This document shows positions 8,696 through 17,613 of a stretch of 64,000 bases of DNA, piece after piece. The DNA is from Thermoanaerobaculia bacterium (GTDB lineage: Bacteria; Acidobacteriota; Thermoanaerobaculia; Multivoradales; Multivoraceae). Numbering within the stretch: position 1 is the stretch's first letter; each line of letters begins with the position of its first letter. The stretch is taken from contig JAJDUI010000036.1 of NCBI GenBank assembly GCA_022826745.1, positions 86,651 through 150,650 on the forward strand, written 5' to 3'. The notes below the pieces were generated by a model. That model searched no databases. It was not told the origin of the DNA and worked only from the letters and a program-made list of their open reading frames with translations. Made by a program: the position numbers and the translations under genes.

Positions 8696-10768
8696 TTGAC
8701 GCGCAACTTCTCCTCCTCCCTGGCCTCGGCAGCCGGCCTGATCGCCGGCGTACTGGGTTCGTTGCCCTGGCTCGCCGGGTCGTTCACCGTCGTCCAGCCC
8801 GACCTGGCGCGGCTGCTGTTGATCGCCGCGCCGGCCGGCGGAGCGGTAGCCGCGCTGGCGGCCCTCGTCTTGCGTCAGGGCCATCCCGCGGTCCGCATTG
8901 CGACGGGGGTCCTCGGCCTGCTTGCAGTGGCCTCGAGCCCTACCTTCACGAGGAACCTGGCCGATCAGGCCCCGGCCGAACCGCGCGCCGCCGGAGGCGT
9001 GGACTCGACCACGGCCGCGCCGACAGCGGATCGGCTTCGCATCCTCCAACTGAACGCATGGCACGGCTACCCGGACCCCGGTGATCGCCTCGTCGTCCAG
9101 GAAGATCCCTCCGATCGTTTGATCCGGGCCGGCCGCCTCGCGACGGAGGTCTCGCGGCTGCAACCCGACATCGTCGTCCTGCAGGAGGCCTGGTGCACGG
9201 TCGGCGAAGGCTGCCTGGCCGACCGCCTGTCCCGTGAACTCGGCTTCCACGCCGTCTACACCCGCGCCAACGGCTCGCTCCGATGGCTGGGCTTCGAGGA
9301 GGGTTCGGCGATCCTCAGCCGCTTTCCCATCGATGACCCGAAGGTGTGGCGGCTTGCGCCGGACCGGGACGCTTTCGAACGCCGTATCGCCCTGACCGCA
9401 CGGATCGACCACCCCGAGCTGCCCTTCGACCTCGTCGGTGTCCACCTCGCCAACGGCGACGCCGACCTCGCCGGCGCCCAGGCAGCGGATCTCCTGGAGC
9501 GCATCGTCGCCCGGCCGGAGCGTCCCGTCCTGATCGCCGGCGACCTGAACCTGCCGGGGGACCATCCGGCGCTAGCCCGCTTCCGGGAAGCCGGCTACCG
9601 CGATCTCCTGGAGGGAGGCATCGACCACGTCCTGCTCGACGCCGGCAACTCGGGCTGGTGGCCGCTCTGGATGGAGTGGGCGGAGGTCGATTCGATCTCG
9701 GATCACCCGGGCATCCTCGTCGAGCTTCAGTTACCGGTCCCTCCCGGCGACGACGACTGGTCCGGCGACTGGCGTACCGCCACTCCCGCGGAGGTCGGTC
9801 TCGACTCCGAGCGGCTGGAGAGGGCCCTCCAGCGGATCGGCGAACTCGACGGGCTGCAGGGCGTCCTCGTCGCTCGCCACGGCAGGCTCGTTGCGGAACG
9901 GTACTCCCGGGGCTCCGCCGGCCAGCGGCCGCACAATCTCAAATCGGCCTCCAAGAGCGTCCTCTCGGCCCTGGCCGGTCTGGCGATCGAACGGGGGGTG
10001 CTGGACCTCGACCAGGAGATCGCCGGCGTGCTGCCGGAAGGCCGCGAACTCGCCGACCCGGACAAGCGGACGATCACGGTGCGCCACCTGTTGACGATGA
10101 CTTCAGGCCTCGAGTCGACCAGCTTCGGCAACTACGGCTCCTGGGTAGCGTCGCGCAACTGGGTCCGCGCCGCGCTCGCCCGCCCGTTGCTGGCGAAACC
10201 GGGCACCCGCTTCTCCTACAGCACGGGCGGCACCCACCTGCTCTCGGCCACCCTCTCCCGAGCCGCCGGCCGGAGCACCCACGACTTCGCCCGCCGGCAC
10301 CTCTTCGACCCGCTGGGAATCGGCCCTTCGCCCTGGGCCCGCGACCGGCAGGGCGTCCACGTCGGCGGCAACAACCTCTCCCTGCGGCCGCGCGACATGC
10401 TGAAGTTCGGTCAGCTCTACCTGAATCGCGGCCGCTGGGGCGGCGAGGAACTCCTGCCGTGGCAGTGGGTAGACCGGTCGACCCGCCCTGCCGGACTCGC
10501 CGCCCCCCGTGGACGCGGCCGAATCTACGGCGGCTACGGCTACCTGTGGTGGCTCCGAGGGCCCCGCGAACGCGGCGCCTACATCGCCAGCGGCTACGGC
10601 GGCCAGTACATCTACGTCTCTCCGGCCGAGGACATGGTCGTCGTCGTCATCTCGACCGAGGTGTCGAAGGGACGCGGCTGGCGCGGAGAGCTGTTCGGGA
10701 TCATCCGCGAGGGCGTGACGGGAAGCGTGATCGACCGATACGAGAGGTCGACCCGCGTTGTAAACTGA
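8696..10768 (+). CDS. Membrane-anchored fusion: endonuclease/exonuclease/phosphatase domain plus beta-lactamase-like serine hydrolase
   Basis: 690 residues from a TTG, the first usable start after an in-frame TAG, with GGAG 6 nt upstream. Residues 1-90 contain about three hydrophobic helices. Residues about 113-345 are an EEP-fold domain: LRILQLNAWHG, PDIVVLQEAWC (metal-binding Glu), VGVHLANGDADL, LIAGDLNLPGDHP (GDLN motif) and SISDHPGI (terminal SDH motif). Residues about 360-690 are a class C beta-lactamase/transpeptidase-like domain with S417-A-S-K420 (SxxK), Y508-S-T (YxN-like) and SGYGGQY near the end. The EEP half probably hydrolyses phosphodiesters and the second half an ester or amide. 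There is no stop or start near the joint (around residue 345). Substrates are unknown. Confidence 0.85.
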   Translation: MTRNFSSSLASAAGLIAGVLGSLPWLAGSFTVVQPDLARLLLIAAPAGGAVAALAALVLRQGHPAVRIATGVLGLLAVASSPTFTRNLADQAPAEPRAAGGVDSTTAAPTADRLRILQLNAWHGYPDPGDRLVVQEDPSDRLIRAGRLATEVSRLQPDIVVLQEAWCTVGEGCLADRLSRELGFHAVYTRANGSLRWLGFEEGSAILSRFPIDDPKVWRLAPDRDAFERRIALTARIDHPELPFDLVGVHLANGDADLAGAQAADLLERIVARPERPVLIAGDLNLPGDHPALARFREAGYRDLLEGGIDHVLLDAGNSGWWPLWMEWAEVDSISDHPGILVELQLPVPPGDDDWSGDWRTATPAEVGLDSERLERALQRIGELDGLQGVLVARHGRLVAERYSRGSAGQRPHNLKSASKSVLSALAGLAIERGVLDLDQEIAGVLPEGRELADPDKRTITVRHLLTMTSGLESTSFGNYGSWVASRNWVRAALARPLLAKPGTRFSYSTGGTHLLSATLSRAAGRSTHDFARRHLFDPLGIGPSPWARDRQGVHVGGNNLSLRPRDMLKFGQLYLNRGRWGGEELLPWQWVDRSTRPAGLAAPRGRGRIYGGYGYLWWLRGPRERGAYIASGYGGQYIYVSPAEDMVVVVISTEVSKGRGWRGELFGIIREGVTGSVIDRYERSTRVVN

Positions 10769-10779
10769 ACGGCGTTCCA

Positions 10780-13700
10780 ATGAACCCGAAACCGAGGCTT
10801 CCGCCGCGCTCTGGCGCCGCGATCCTGGCCGCGCTGCTGCTCGGCGCGGGACCGGCTGTCGCGTCGGAACTCGCCCCGGAGGATCTCGAGTTCTTCGAGC
10901 AGAAGATCCGCCCGGTCCTGGTCGAGCACTGCTACACGTGCCACAACAGCACGGAGATCGCGGAAAGCGGACTGCGTCTCGACTACCGCGGCGGCATGCT
11001 CGAGGGCGGCATGCGAGGTCCTGCCATCGAGCCGGGCAAGCCGCGCAGCAGCCTTCTGCTTAGGGCCATGAGACACCCGAGCCTCGACTTCCGGATGCCC
11101 CTGGGCGGAGCGAAGCTGCCCGACGACGTGGTCGCCGACTTCGAGCGCTGGATCGAGATCGGAGCGCCCGATCCACGGGACGAACCGCCCTCCGCCGACG
11201 CGCTCAGGGAAGCGACCGCGTGGCGGACGATCCTCGAGCAACGGAAGAGCTGGTGGAGCCTGCAGCCGATAACCCAGCCCGAACCTCCCGACGTCGCCGA
11301 TGCGGACTGGTCGCACAACGCGATCGACCGGTTCCTCGCCCGCGGCATCGCCGACGCCGGGCTCGAGGCCGCGCCGCTTGCCGAGCCGCGCACCGTGATG
11401 CGGCGACTCTCCTACGTGCTGACCGGCCTGCCGCCGACGCCGGCGCAGGTCGACGACTTCGAGCGCCGCGCCGCCATCGACCGGGACGCCGCGGTCGCGG
11501 ACGAAGTCGACCGGCTGCTCGCCGACCCGGCCTTCGGCGAACGCTGGGCCCGGCACTGGATGGACTGGGTCCGCTACGCCGAGACGCACGGCAGCGAGGG
11601 CGACCCACCGGTGCCCTACGCCTGGCGCTACCGCGACTACCTCATCCGGGCGCTGAACGCCGACGTACCCGTCGACCGGTTGATCCGCGAGCACCTGGCC
11701 GGCGACCTGCTCGACGAGCCGCGGATGAACCCCGAACTCGGCATCAACGAGTCGGCCATCGGCATCGCCCAGTACCGCTTCGTCCTGCACGGCTTCGGCC
11801 CCACCGACGCCCTCGACGAACAGGTCCGCTTCACCGAGAACCAGATCGACGTCGTCTCCAAGGCGTTCCTGGGGATGACCGTCGCCTGCGCGCGCTGCCA
11901 CGACCACAAGTTCGACGCGATCAGCCAGACCGACTTCTACGCCCTCTACGGCACGATGGTCAACGGCCGTCCAGGCGTCCAGACGATCGACGACGAGGCG
12001 CGGCGGAACGCCCACCGGGACGACCTGGTCCGACTGAAGGGCGAGCTGAAGCAGGTGCTGGCCGAGGCATGGCTCGAAGCCGCCGCCGAGGTGCCGGCCA
12101 GGTTGCAGCAGCCGGACGGCCCGTGGGCGGCGGCACTCACGGGCGGCCAGTCTCCCTACGACCCGCTCTATGCCTGGGTTCGAGCCGGTCGAATCCGTGG
12201 CCGCGGGGCCTTCGCGAAGCAGTGGCAGGAGCTGGCCGCCGCCTACGAACGGAGCGGGCAGCAACTCGAGGCAAGGCGACAGGCGCCCGCCGTCCAGCGT
12301 TGGGACCTGAGCCGAACCGCGGACGTCGAGCAGTGGTACCGGCACGGCAACGGCCTTCCCGAGGCGAAGCCGCAGGAAGCCGGAAGCTACGAAGTCACCC
12401 AGGGCGGCGGGACGATCGTCGCCGACATCCTGCCGGCCGGCGTCTACACGCACTCGCTCACGAACCGCCACAACGGGACCTTCTCGTCGCCACGGTTCCT
12501 CATCGGGACCAGGCAAAAGCTGGCGGTGCGGATTGCCGGCCGCGGCGGGGCGGTCGCACGCTACGCGGTCCAGAATTACCCCCAGCGCGGGGAGGTCCAT
12601 CCGATCGAAACCCTCTCGGACGGCGAATGGCGCTGGCAGCACTGGGACCTCGATTACTGGGACGGCGACCACGCCTACATCGAGCTGGTGACGGCCGCCG
12701 ATCATCCGATGACCGGGGAGAGCTCCGGCGGGCGCTCGGACCGCTCCTGGTTCGGGATCACCGAAGCGGTCGTGCTCGACGAGAACGGCGAGCTACCCCG
12801 CGACCAGCCAGCCGAGTTCACGGCTCCCCTGTTCGAGATCGAGGGAGCGCCGGGCGACCGCGGCGAACTGGCGGCCCGCTACGGCGAAGCGGTTCAGGGC
12901 GCCGCCCGGGCCTGGCGCGACGGTTCGATGAACGACGCTCAGGCCCGCTTCCTGGCGAGCTTCGTGCGCCGCGGCCTGCTCCCGAACGATCTGGCCGACG
13001 TGCCGGAGGCGCGCGCGATCGTCGACAGGATCCGGCAGCTCGAGGAAACGATCCCCGTGCCGACCCGCTCCCCCGCGGTGCTCGCCGGCCCCCGCTTCGA
13101 TCAGCCGCTGATGGAGCGGGGCAACCACCGGCGGCTCGGTGAACCGGTGCCGCAGCGCTTCCTCGAAGCGATCGACCCCGAGCCCTACGCCGAGTCGGTC
13201 CACCCGCGGCTTGCCCTGGCAGACAGTGTTCTCGACCCCGGTAATCCGCTCACGGCCCGTGTCATCGCGAACCGGCTCTGGGGCCACACCTTCGGCCGCG
13301 GCATCGTCGCCACGCCGGACAACTTCGGGCAGATGGGCGAGCTGCCGTCGAACGCGGCCCTCCTCGATCACCTGGCGACGACGCTTCAGGACGACGACTG
13401 GTCCCTGAAGAGGTTCGTGCGGCGGCTCGCCTCGACCCGGGCCTTCCAGCTCGAGTCGACGCCGTCGGAAGCCGCCCGGGAACGGGATCCGCGGAACGAC
13501 CTCCTCTCCCATGCCCATCTCCGCCGCCTGGAGGCCGAGGCAGTGCGCGACTCGATGCTGATCGCCGCCGGTCAACTCGAACCGGTGACCGTCAGCGGGA
13601 CCCTCCCGGAAACCGGCTGGTCGAACCGGCGCAGCGTCTACGTTCAGGTCATCCGGAATCAGCCGGATCCCCTGCTCCACACCCTCGACCTGCCGACCCC

Positions 13701-14703
13701 GGTGACGACCAAGGGCCAGCGCGACCAGACCAACGTGCCCGCGCAGTCGCTGCTCATGATGAACAACACGCAGGTCATGCACCTGGCCACTCGCTTCGCC
13801 GACCGGATCGCCCGGGACGCCGATCTGCACAGCGACCGGGAACGCATCGCCGCCATGTTCCGCCTCGCTCTCGGCCGGCCCCCGACCGAACCGGAACTCG
13901 GCGCGGCCGAGCAGTTCCTGGAGCAGGCCGTCGACCGGAAGCCCGCGCGGGAAGACGTGGAAGCGTGGAGCGCGGCGGCGATGGAACGCCGCGAGGAGAG
14001 CGCCGGAATCCGCGACTTCACCGCGGACAAGACGCGCGGAGTGCTGCGCTTCTACCACCGGGCGTCGGCGCCCAGGGCGGTCGCCGCGTGGGAGTTCGAC
14101 GACACGCCCAAGAATGGCCGGACCTACGATTCCGCCGGCAGTTTCCCGCTCAAGCTGGGCCGCCACGTCCGCGTGGACGACGGCGCACTGTGGCTGGAGA
14201 CGTCGGATGTCGTGACGTCGAAGCCGCTCCGACGGACACTGGACGAGTACACGCTCGAGGCCTGGGTAACCGGCCTCCCGGGCGACGCGGGCGCCGGCGA
14301 CGCGCCGGTCCACCTGGTCCTGGCACGGGACCGCAAGGGCGCCTGGACCGCGTACCGGAACAGTGCCGAGGCCGACCCGGAGAGGGTCCGCCAGGAGCTT
14401 CCGATGAGCCTGGACGAGGGTCGCATCCGGCTCGCGGGCGCCGGAGACGCGCCGCTGGGCGTGCTTCAGGCTCGCCTCTACGACCGCGTCCTGGCCCCCG
14501 CCGATGTCGCGGCCTCGGCGCTCGGCAACATCGAAGCGCCGTCGGAAGCGGAGCAGGCGCGCATCTACCGCAGCAGTTGGTCCCGCATCGCGCGCCTCGA
14601 GGCAGAAGCCGACCAGCTCGAGCAGAGCGCCGCCGGAGGCGACGCGTGGCGGCGACTGGCGCACGCCATGTTCAACCTGAAGGAGTTCATGTACCTCCGA
14701 TGA
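10780..14703 (+). CDS. Planctomycete-type cytochrome c (PSCyt1), DUF1549/DUF1553 protein with LamG-like domain
   Basis: 1307 residues. Signal peptide, then PSCyt1 with a single haem motif CYTCH (C51, C54, H55). DUF1549 (PSCyt2) follows from about residue 180, including [19 protein letters not shown] and a [10 protein letters not shown] motif. A beta-rich insert of about 200 residues (around 500-660) precedes DUF1553 (PSD1), with [20 protein letters not shown] and [17 protein letters not shown]. The C-terminus has a concanavalin/LamG-like segment (VAAWEFDD to [12 protein letters not shown]). These proteins are exported and occur with DUF1501 partners; their reaction is not established. The start follows the beta-lactamase fusion gene by 11 bp; the 3' end overlaps the DUF1501 start by 4 bp. 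Confidence 0.9.
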   Translation: MNPKPRLPPRSGAAILAALLLGAGPAVASELAPEDLEFFEQKIRPVLVEHCYTCHNSTEIAESGLRLDYRGGMLEGGMRGPAIEPGKPRSSLLLRAMRHPSLDFRMPLGGAKLPDDVVADFERWIEIGAPDPRDEPPSADALREATAWRTILEQRKSWWSLQPITQPEPPDVADADWSHNAIDRFLARGIADAGLEAAPLAEPRTVMRRLSYVLTGLPPTPAQVDDFERRAAIDRDAAVADEVDRLLADPAFGERWARHWMDWVRYAETHGSEGDPPVPYAWRYRDYLIRALNADVPVDRLIREHLAGDLLDEPRMNPELGINESAIGIAQYRFVLHGFGPTDALDEQVRFTENQIDVVSKAFLGMTVACARCHDHKFDAISQTDFYALYGTMVNGRPGVQTIDDEARRNAHRDDLVRLKGELKQVLAEAWLEAAAEVPARLQQPDGPWAAALTGGQSPYDPLYAWVRAGRIRGRGAFAKQWQELAAAYERSGQQLEARRQAPAVQRWDLSRTADVEQWYRHGNGLPEAKPQEAGSYEVTQGGGTIVADILPAGVYTHSLTNRHNGTFSSPRFLIGTRQKLAVRIAGRGGAVARYAVQNYPQRGEVHPIETLSDGEWRWQHWDLDYWDGDHAYIELVTAADHPMTGESSGGRSDRSWFGITEAVVLDENGELPRDQPAEFTAPLFEIEGAPGDRGELAARYGEAVQGAARAWRDGSMNDAQARFLASFVRRGLLPNDLADVPEARAIVDRIRQLEETIPVPTRSPAVLAGPRFDQPLMERGNHRRLGEPVPQRFLEAIDPEPYAESVHPRLALADSVLDPGNPLTARVIANRLWGHTFGRGIVATPDNFGQMGELPSNAALLDHLATTLQDDDWSLKRFVRRLASTRAFQLESTPSEAARERDPRNDLLSHAHLRRLEAEAVRDSMLIAAGQLEPVTVSGTLPETGWSNRRSVYVQVIRNQPDPLLHTLDLPTPVTTKGQRDQTNVPAQSLLMMNNTQVMHLATRFADRIARDADLHSDRERIAAMFRLALGRPPTEPELGAAEQFLEQAVDRKPAREDVEAWSAAAMERREESAGIRDFTADKTRGVLRFYHRASAPRAVAAWEFDDTPKNGRTYDSAGSFPLKLGRHVRVDDGALWLETSDVVTSKPLRRTLDEYTLEAWVTGLPGDAGAGDAPVHLVLARDRKGAWTAYRNSAEADPERVRQELPMSLDEGRIRLAGAGDAPLGVLQARLYDRVLAPADVAASALGNIEAPSEAEQARIYRSSWSRIARLEAEADQLEQSAAGGDAWRRLAHAMFNLKEFMYLR

Positions 14704-16118
14704 GCGATCACCAGTGTTCCCTGATGAGCCGCCGGCGAATGCTGGCCCAGGTCTCCACCGGGTTCGGCGCGATTGCCCTGAACGGCATGCTCGGTTCGGC
14801 GCTCCTGCCGGGACCCGCCCGCGGCGCTCCGCGAGCCCGCGCCAAGCACGTCATCTTCCTCTACATGTCGGGAGGCGTGTCCCAGGTCGACTCGTTCGAC
14901 CCGAAGCCGCGGCTCGACCGCGATCACGGCAAGCCGATGCCGACGAAGATCGAGCGGACCCAGTTCAACGAGAACGGCAACATCTTCGCCTCGCCGTTCC
15001 CCTACAAGCAGTACGGCGAGAGCGGCATCCCCGTCAGCAGCATGTTCCCCCACGTCGGCGAGTGCGTCGACGACCTGGCCGTCATCCGCTCGATGACCAG
15101 CACGGTGAACGAGCACGCCCAGGGGAACTACTTCTTCCACACGGGCTTCCCGCTCGTCGGTCATCCGTCCGCGGGCGCTTGGGTGAACTACGGGCTCGGC
15201 ACCGAGAACGAGAACCTGCCCGGCTTCGTCGTCCTCCAGAGCGGCCAGGCCGGCATCCCGCACGGCGGAGTCGGCATCTACAGCAGCGGCTACCTGCCGG
15301 CCGAGTTCCAGGGTTCCATCCTGCGCGGCGACTCCGAGGACGCGGTCCAGAACATCCAGGCGCTGGAGGCGCCGTCGGCGCAGCGCGAGCGGCTCGACTT
15401 CGTGCAGGCAATGGACCAGGCGTTCATCGAGCGGCTCGGCGGCCACGCCGACGTCGAAGCGGCGGTGCGCAACTACGAGACGGCGTTCCGGATGCAGGCC
15501 GAGGTGCCCGAACTCTGCGACATCAGCGGCGAGACCAGGGCGACGCGTGAGCTCTACGCACTGGATCACCCGAACCAGACGACGGCGGACTACGGCCGCC
15601 AGTGCCTGCTGGCGCGGCGACTGGTCGAACGCGGCGTCCGCTTCGTCGAGCTGAGCTGCCTGCCGGAACCGGATGACGCGGGCCAGGCCGCGAACCCGTG
15701 GGACCAGCACACGGGCCTCGAGGTCGGCCACCGGAACATGGCGCTTCAGGTCGACCAGCCCATCGCCGGCCTCCTTCGTGACCTGAAGGCTCGCGGCCTG
15801 CTCGACGAGACGCTCGTCATCTGGGCCGGGGAGTTTGGCCGCACTCCGTTCCACCAGGGCGCCGACGGCCGCGATCATAATCCGTTCGGCTTCTCGATCT
15901 GGCTCGCCGGCGGCGGGATCAAGGGCGGAACGATCCACGGCGCCACGGACGACTTCGGCTACCACGTCGTCGAGGACGAAGTCACGATCTACGACCTCTG
16001 GGCCACCGTCCTCCATCTCCTCGGCATCGACCACACGAACCTCACCTACCGCTACGGCGGCCGCGACTTCCGCCTCACCGACGTGCACGGCAATGTCGTC
16101 GATCAGATCCTCGCGTAG
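14700..16118 (+). CDS. DUF1501 domain-containing Tat-exported protein
   Basis: 472 residues. ATGA overlap with the preceding gene indicates translational coupling. The N-terminus [22 protein letters not shown] has a twin-arginine signal. The body is DUF1501, an alkaline-phosphatase/sulfatase-like fold, with [20 protein letters not shown] at the start, [15 protein letters not shown] in the middle, and [14 protein letters not shown] and [17 protein letters not shown] near the end, which resemble metal-ligand regions. The family is nearly always beside DUF1549/DUF1553 proteins; the substrate is unknown. It may act on sulfated or phosphorylated polymers (inference only). Confidence 0.9.
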   Translation: MSDHQCSLMSRRRMLAQVSTGFGAIALNGMLGSALLPGPARGAPRARAKHVIFLYMSGGVSQVDSFDPKPRLDRDHGKPMPTKIERTQFNENGNIFASPFPYKQYGESGIPVSSMFPHVGECVDDLAVIRSMTSTVNEHAQGNYFFHTGFPLVGHPSAGAWVNYGLGTENENLPGFVVLQSGQAGIPHGGVGIYSSGYLPAEFQGSILRGDSEDAVQNIQALEAPSAQRERLDFVQAMDQAFIERLGGHADVEAAVRNYETAFRMQAEVPELCDISGETRATRELYALDHPNQTTADYGRQCLLARRLVERGVRFVELSCLPEPDDAGQAANPWDQHTGLEVGHRNMALQVDQPIAGLLRDLKARGLLDETLVIWAGEFGRTPFHQGADGRDHNPFGFSIWLAGGGIKGGTIHGATDDFGYHVVEDEVTIYDLWATVLHLLGIDHTNLTYRYGGRDFRLTDVHGNVVDQILA

Positions 16119-16122
16119 GGCG

Positions 16123-17613
16123 GTGGCGGGCACCCGCCTGAGACGGGACCGGAGGGGGCGGCCTCCAGCGGATGTCGGTGCGCCGGCCTTCTGGCCGGCA
16201 TCCGCCGGAGGCGGAATCCGGATCCGGGCCACAGGTGTTGCGCTTGCCGCCGTCGGCGCTCTCCTGGCAGCCGGGAACTCAGCAACCGCCCAGGATGACC
16301 CCAGCTACTACCGTGACGTCTGGCCCGTCATCCAGCAACGGTGCCAGGGCTGCCACCAACCCGCGCAGCTCGGCGGTGAGTTGAACCTGACCAGCTTCGA
16401 GGGACTCGCCGCGGGCGGGATGAGTGGACCGGCTTTCGTGGCCGGCAGGCCGGACGAGAGCCGGATGCTCCGGATGCTTCGGGGGGAGATCGAGCCGGCG
16501 ATGCCGATGCGGGCGGAGCCGCTCGACGAAGTGGAGATCACCGCGATCAGCGACTGGATCGCGGCCGGCGCCCACGACGACACGCCCGACGAGATGCGCC
16601 TGGGCGCGGCGACCGGGCCGATCGTCTATCGCCAGCCGCCGGTGATCACGGCGGTGGCCTACTCCGCCGACGGCGAGTGGCTGGCGGTATCGGGCAACCG
16701 GGAGGTCCTGCTCCACCGCCGGTCGGAGATCGGCAGCGGCGACAGTCTGGAGGCCCGTTTCAGCAGCGTCTCGGAGCGCATCCAGGGGCTGGCGTTCCTC
16801 AGGAACGGGCGGCTGATCGCCACCGGCGGCACGCCCGCGCGCTTCGGCGAGATCCAGATCTGGGACATCGAGGACCGGGAGCTCCGGGTCTCGAACATGC
16901 TCTGCCACGACACGCTGTTCGGCCTCGCCGTGTCGCCGGACGAACGCCGGCTCGCGATCGGCTGCGCCGATCACACGGTCCGTATCCACCAGGCGACCAG
17001 CGGCCGTGAGCTGCTGCGGATGAACCACCACGAGAACTGGGTGCTCGGGGTCGTCTTCGGCGGCGACGGCCGCCGCATCGTCTCCGTCGGCCGCGACCGG
17101 GCCGCGAAGCTGATCGACGCCTCCAGCGGCGCCTTCGTCGAGAACATCAACCTGCTGCGCGGCGAGCTGTCGGCCGTCGTCCGGAACCCGCGAATCGAGG
17201 CGGTCGTCATCGGCGGCGAGGACCGCGTGCCCTACTACTACCGGATGGACCGCGCCCGGAAGATGCTGATCGCCGACGACTCGACCCTGGTCCGGGAGTT
17301 CGAGCGTCAGGACGGGGAGATCTTCGCGCTCGCGGTGGACCCGCGGGGCAAGCGGCTCGCGGTCGGGGGCGCCGCAGCGGCGGTGCCGATCTACGACCTC
17401 GAGACGGGTGAACGGACCGCCACCGCCGCGGGACACCGCGCCGGCATCTACACGCTGGCGTTCGACCCGGCCGGCGACGAACTGGCCACCGCCGGCTTCG
17501 ACGGTCGGTTGAGGCTCTACGGCGCCGGCGACGGCGAGCTACTGCACGAGTTCGTGCCGGTACCGATCGAGCACGACGCCGGAACCCGCGCCGCCGCCGG
17601 AGGTGCGCCGTGA
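16123..17613 (+). CDS. Secreted cytochrome c (PSCyt1-like) and WD40 repeat protein
   Basis: About 496 residues. The only in-frame start between the upstream stop and the signal core is the GTG at 16123, giving an unusually long, arginine-rich leader before ATGVALAAVGALLAAGNSATAQ. Part of this leader is encoded by a hairpin repeat (16177-16214). The mature protein has a c-type haem motif CQGCH with GGELNLTSFEGLAAGG, as in PSCyt1 domains, then about six WD40/beta-propeller blades such as VITAVAYSADGEWLAVSG, FGLAVSPDERRLAIGCADHTVRIH and YTLAFDPAGDELATAGFDGRLRLY. It may serve as an electron-transfer or scaffold partner of the surrounding PSD1/DUF1501 proteins. It shares GTGA with the next gene. 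Confidence 0.85.
   Translation: MAGTRLRRDRRGRPPADVGAPAFWPASAGGGIRIRATGVALAAVGALLAAGNSATAQDDPSYYRDVWPVIQQRCQGCHQPAQLGGELNLTSFEGLAAGGMSGPAFVAGRPDESRMLRMLRGEIEPAMPMRAEPLDEVEITAISDWIAAGAHDDTPDEMRLGAATGPIVYRQPPVITAVAYSADGEWLAVSGNREVLLHRRSEIGSGDSLEARFSSVSERIQGLAFLRNGRLIATGGTPARFGEIQIWDIEDRELRVSNMLCHDTLFGLAVSPDERRLAIGCADHTVRIHQATSGRELLRMNHHENWVLGVVFGGDGRRIVSVGRDRAAKLIDASSGAFVENINLLRGELSAVVRNPRIEAVVIGGEDRVPYYYRMDRARKMLIADDSTLVREFERQDGEIFALAVDPRGKRLAVGGAAAAVPIYDLETGERTATAAGHRAGIYTLAFDPAGDELATAGFDGRLRLYGAGDGELLHEFVPVPIEHDAGTRAAAGGAP
16177..16214 (-). repeat. Double-hairpin dispersed repeat, copy C
   Basis: On the minus strand: CCGCC-TCC-GGCGG (16214-16202), then GCCGGCC-AGAA-GGCCGGC (16199-16182), then GCACC. 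Same layout as copies A, B and D. It lies within the leader-coding part of the cytochrome c/WD40 gene, antisense to it. Confidence 0.7.

Noticed and set aside
9346..10779. Upstream extension of the PSCyt1/PSD1 frame through the beta-lactamase fusion gene
   Set aside because: Arg/Pro-rich shadow of the real gene; the conserved protein starts at ATG 10780 with a signal peptide.
12793..14664. Long minus-strand frame opposite the PSCyt1/PSD1 gene
   Set aside because: No recognisable motif, composition is that of a shadow, and it is fully covered by a well-supported gene.
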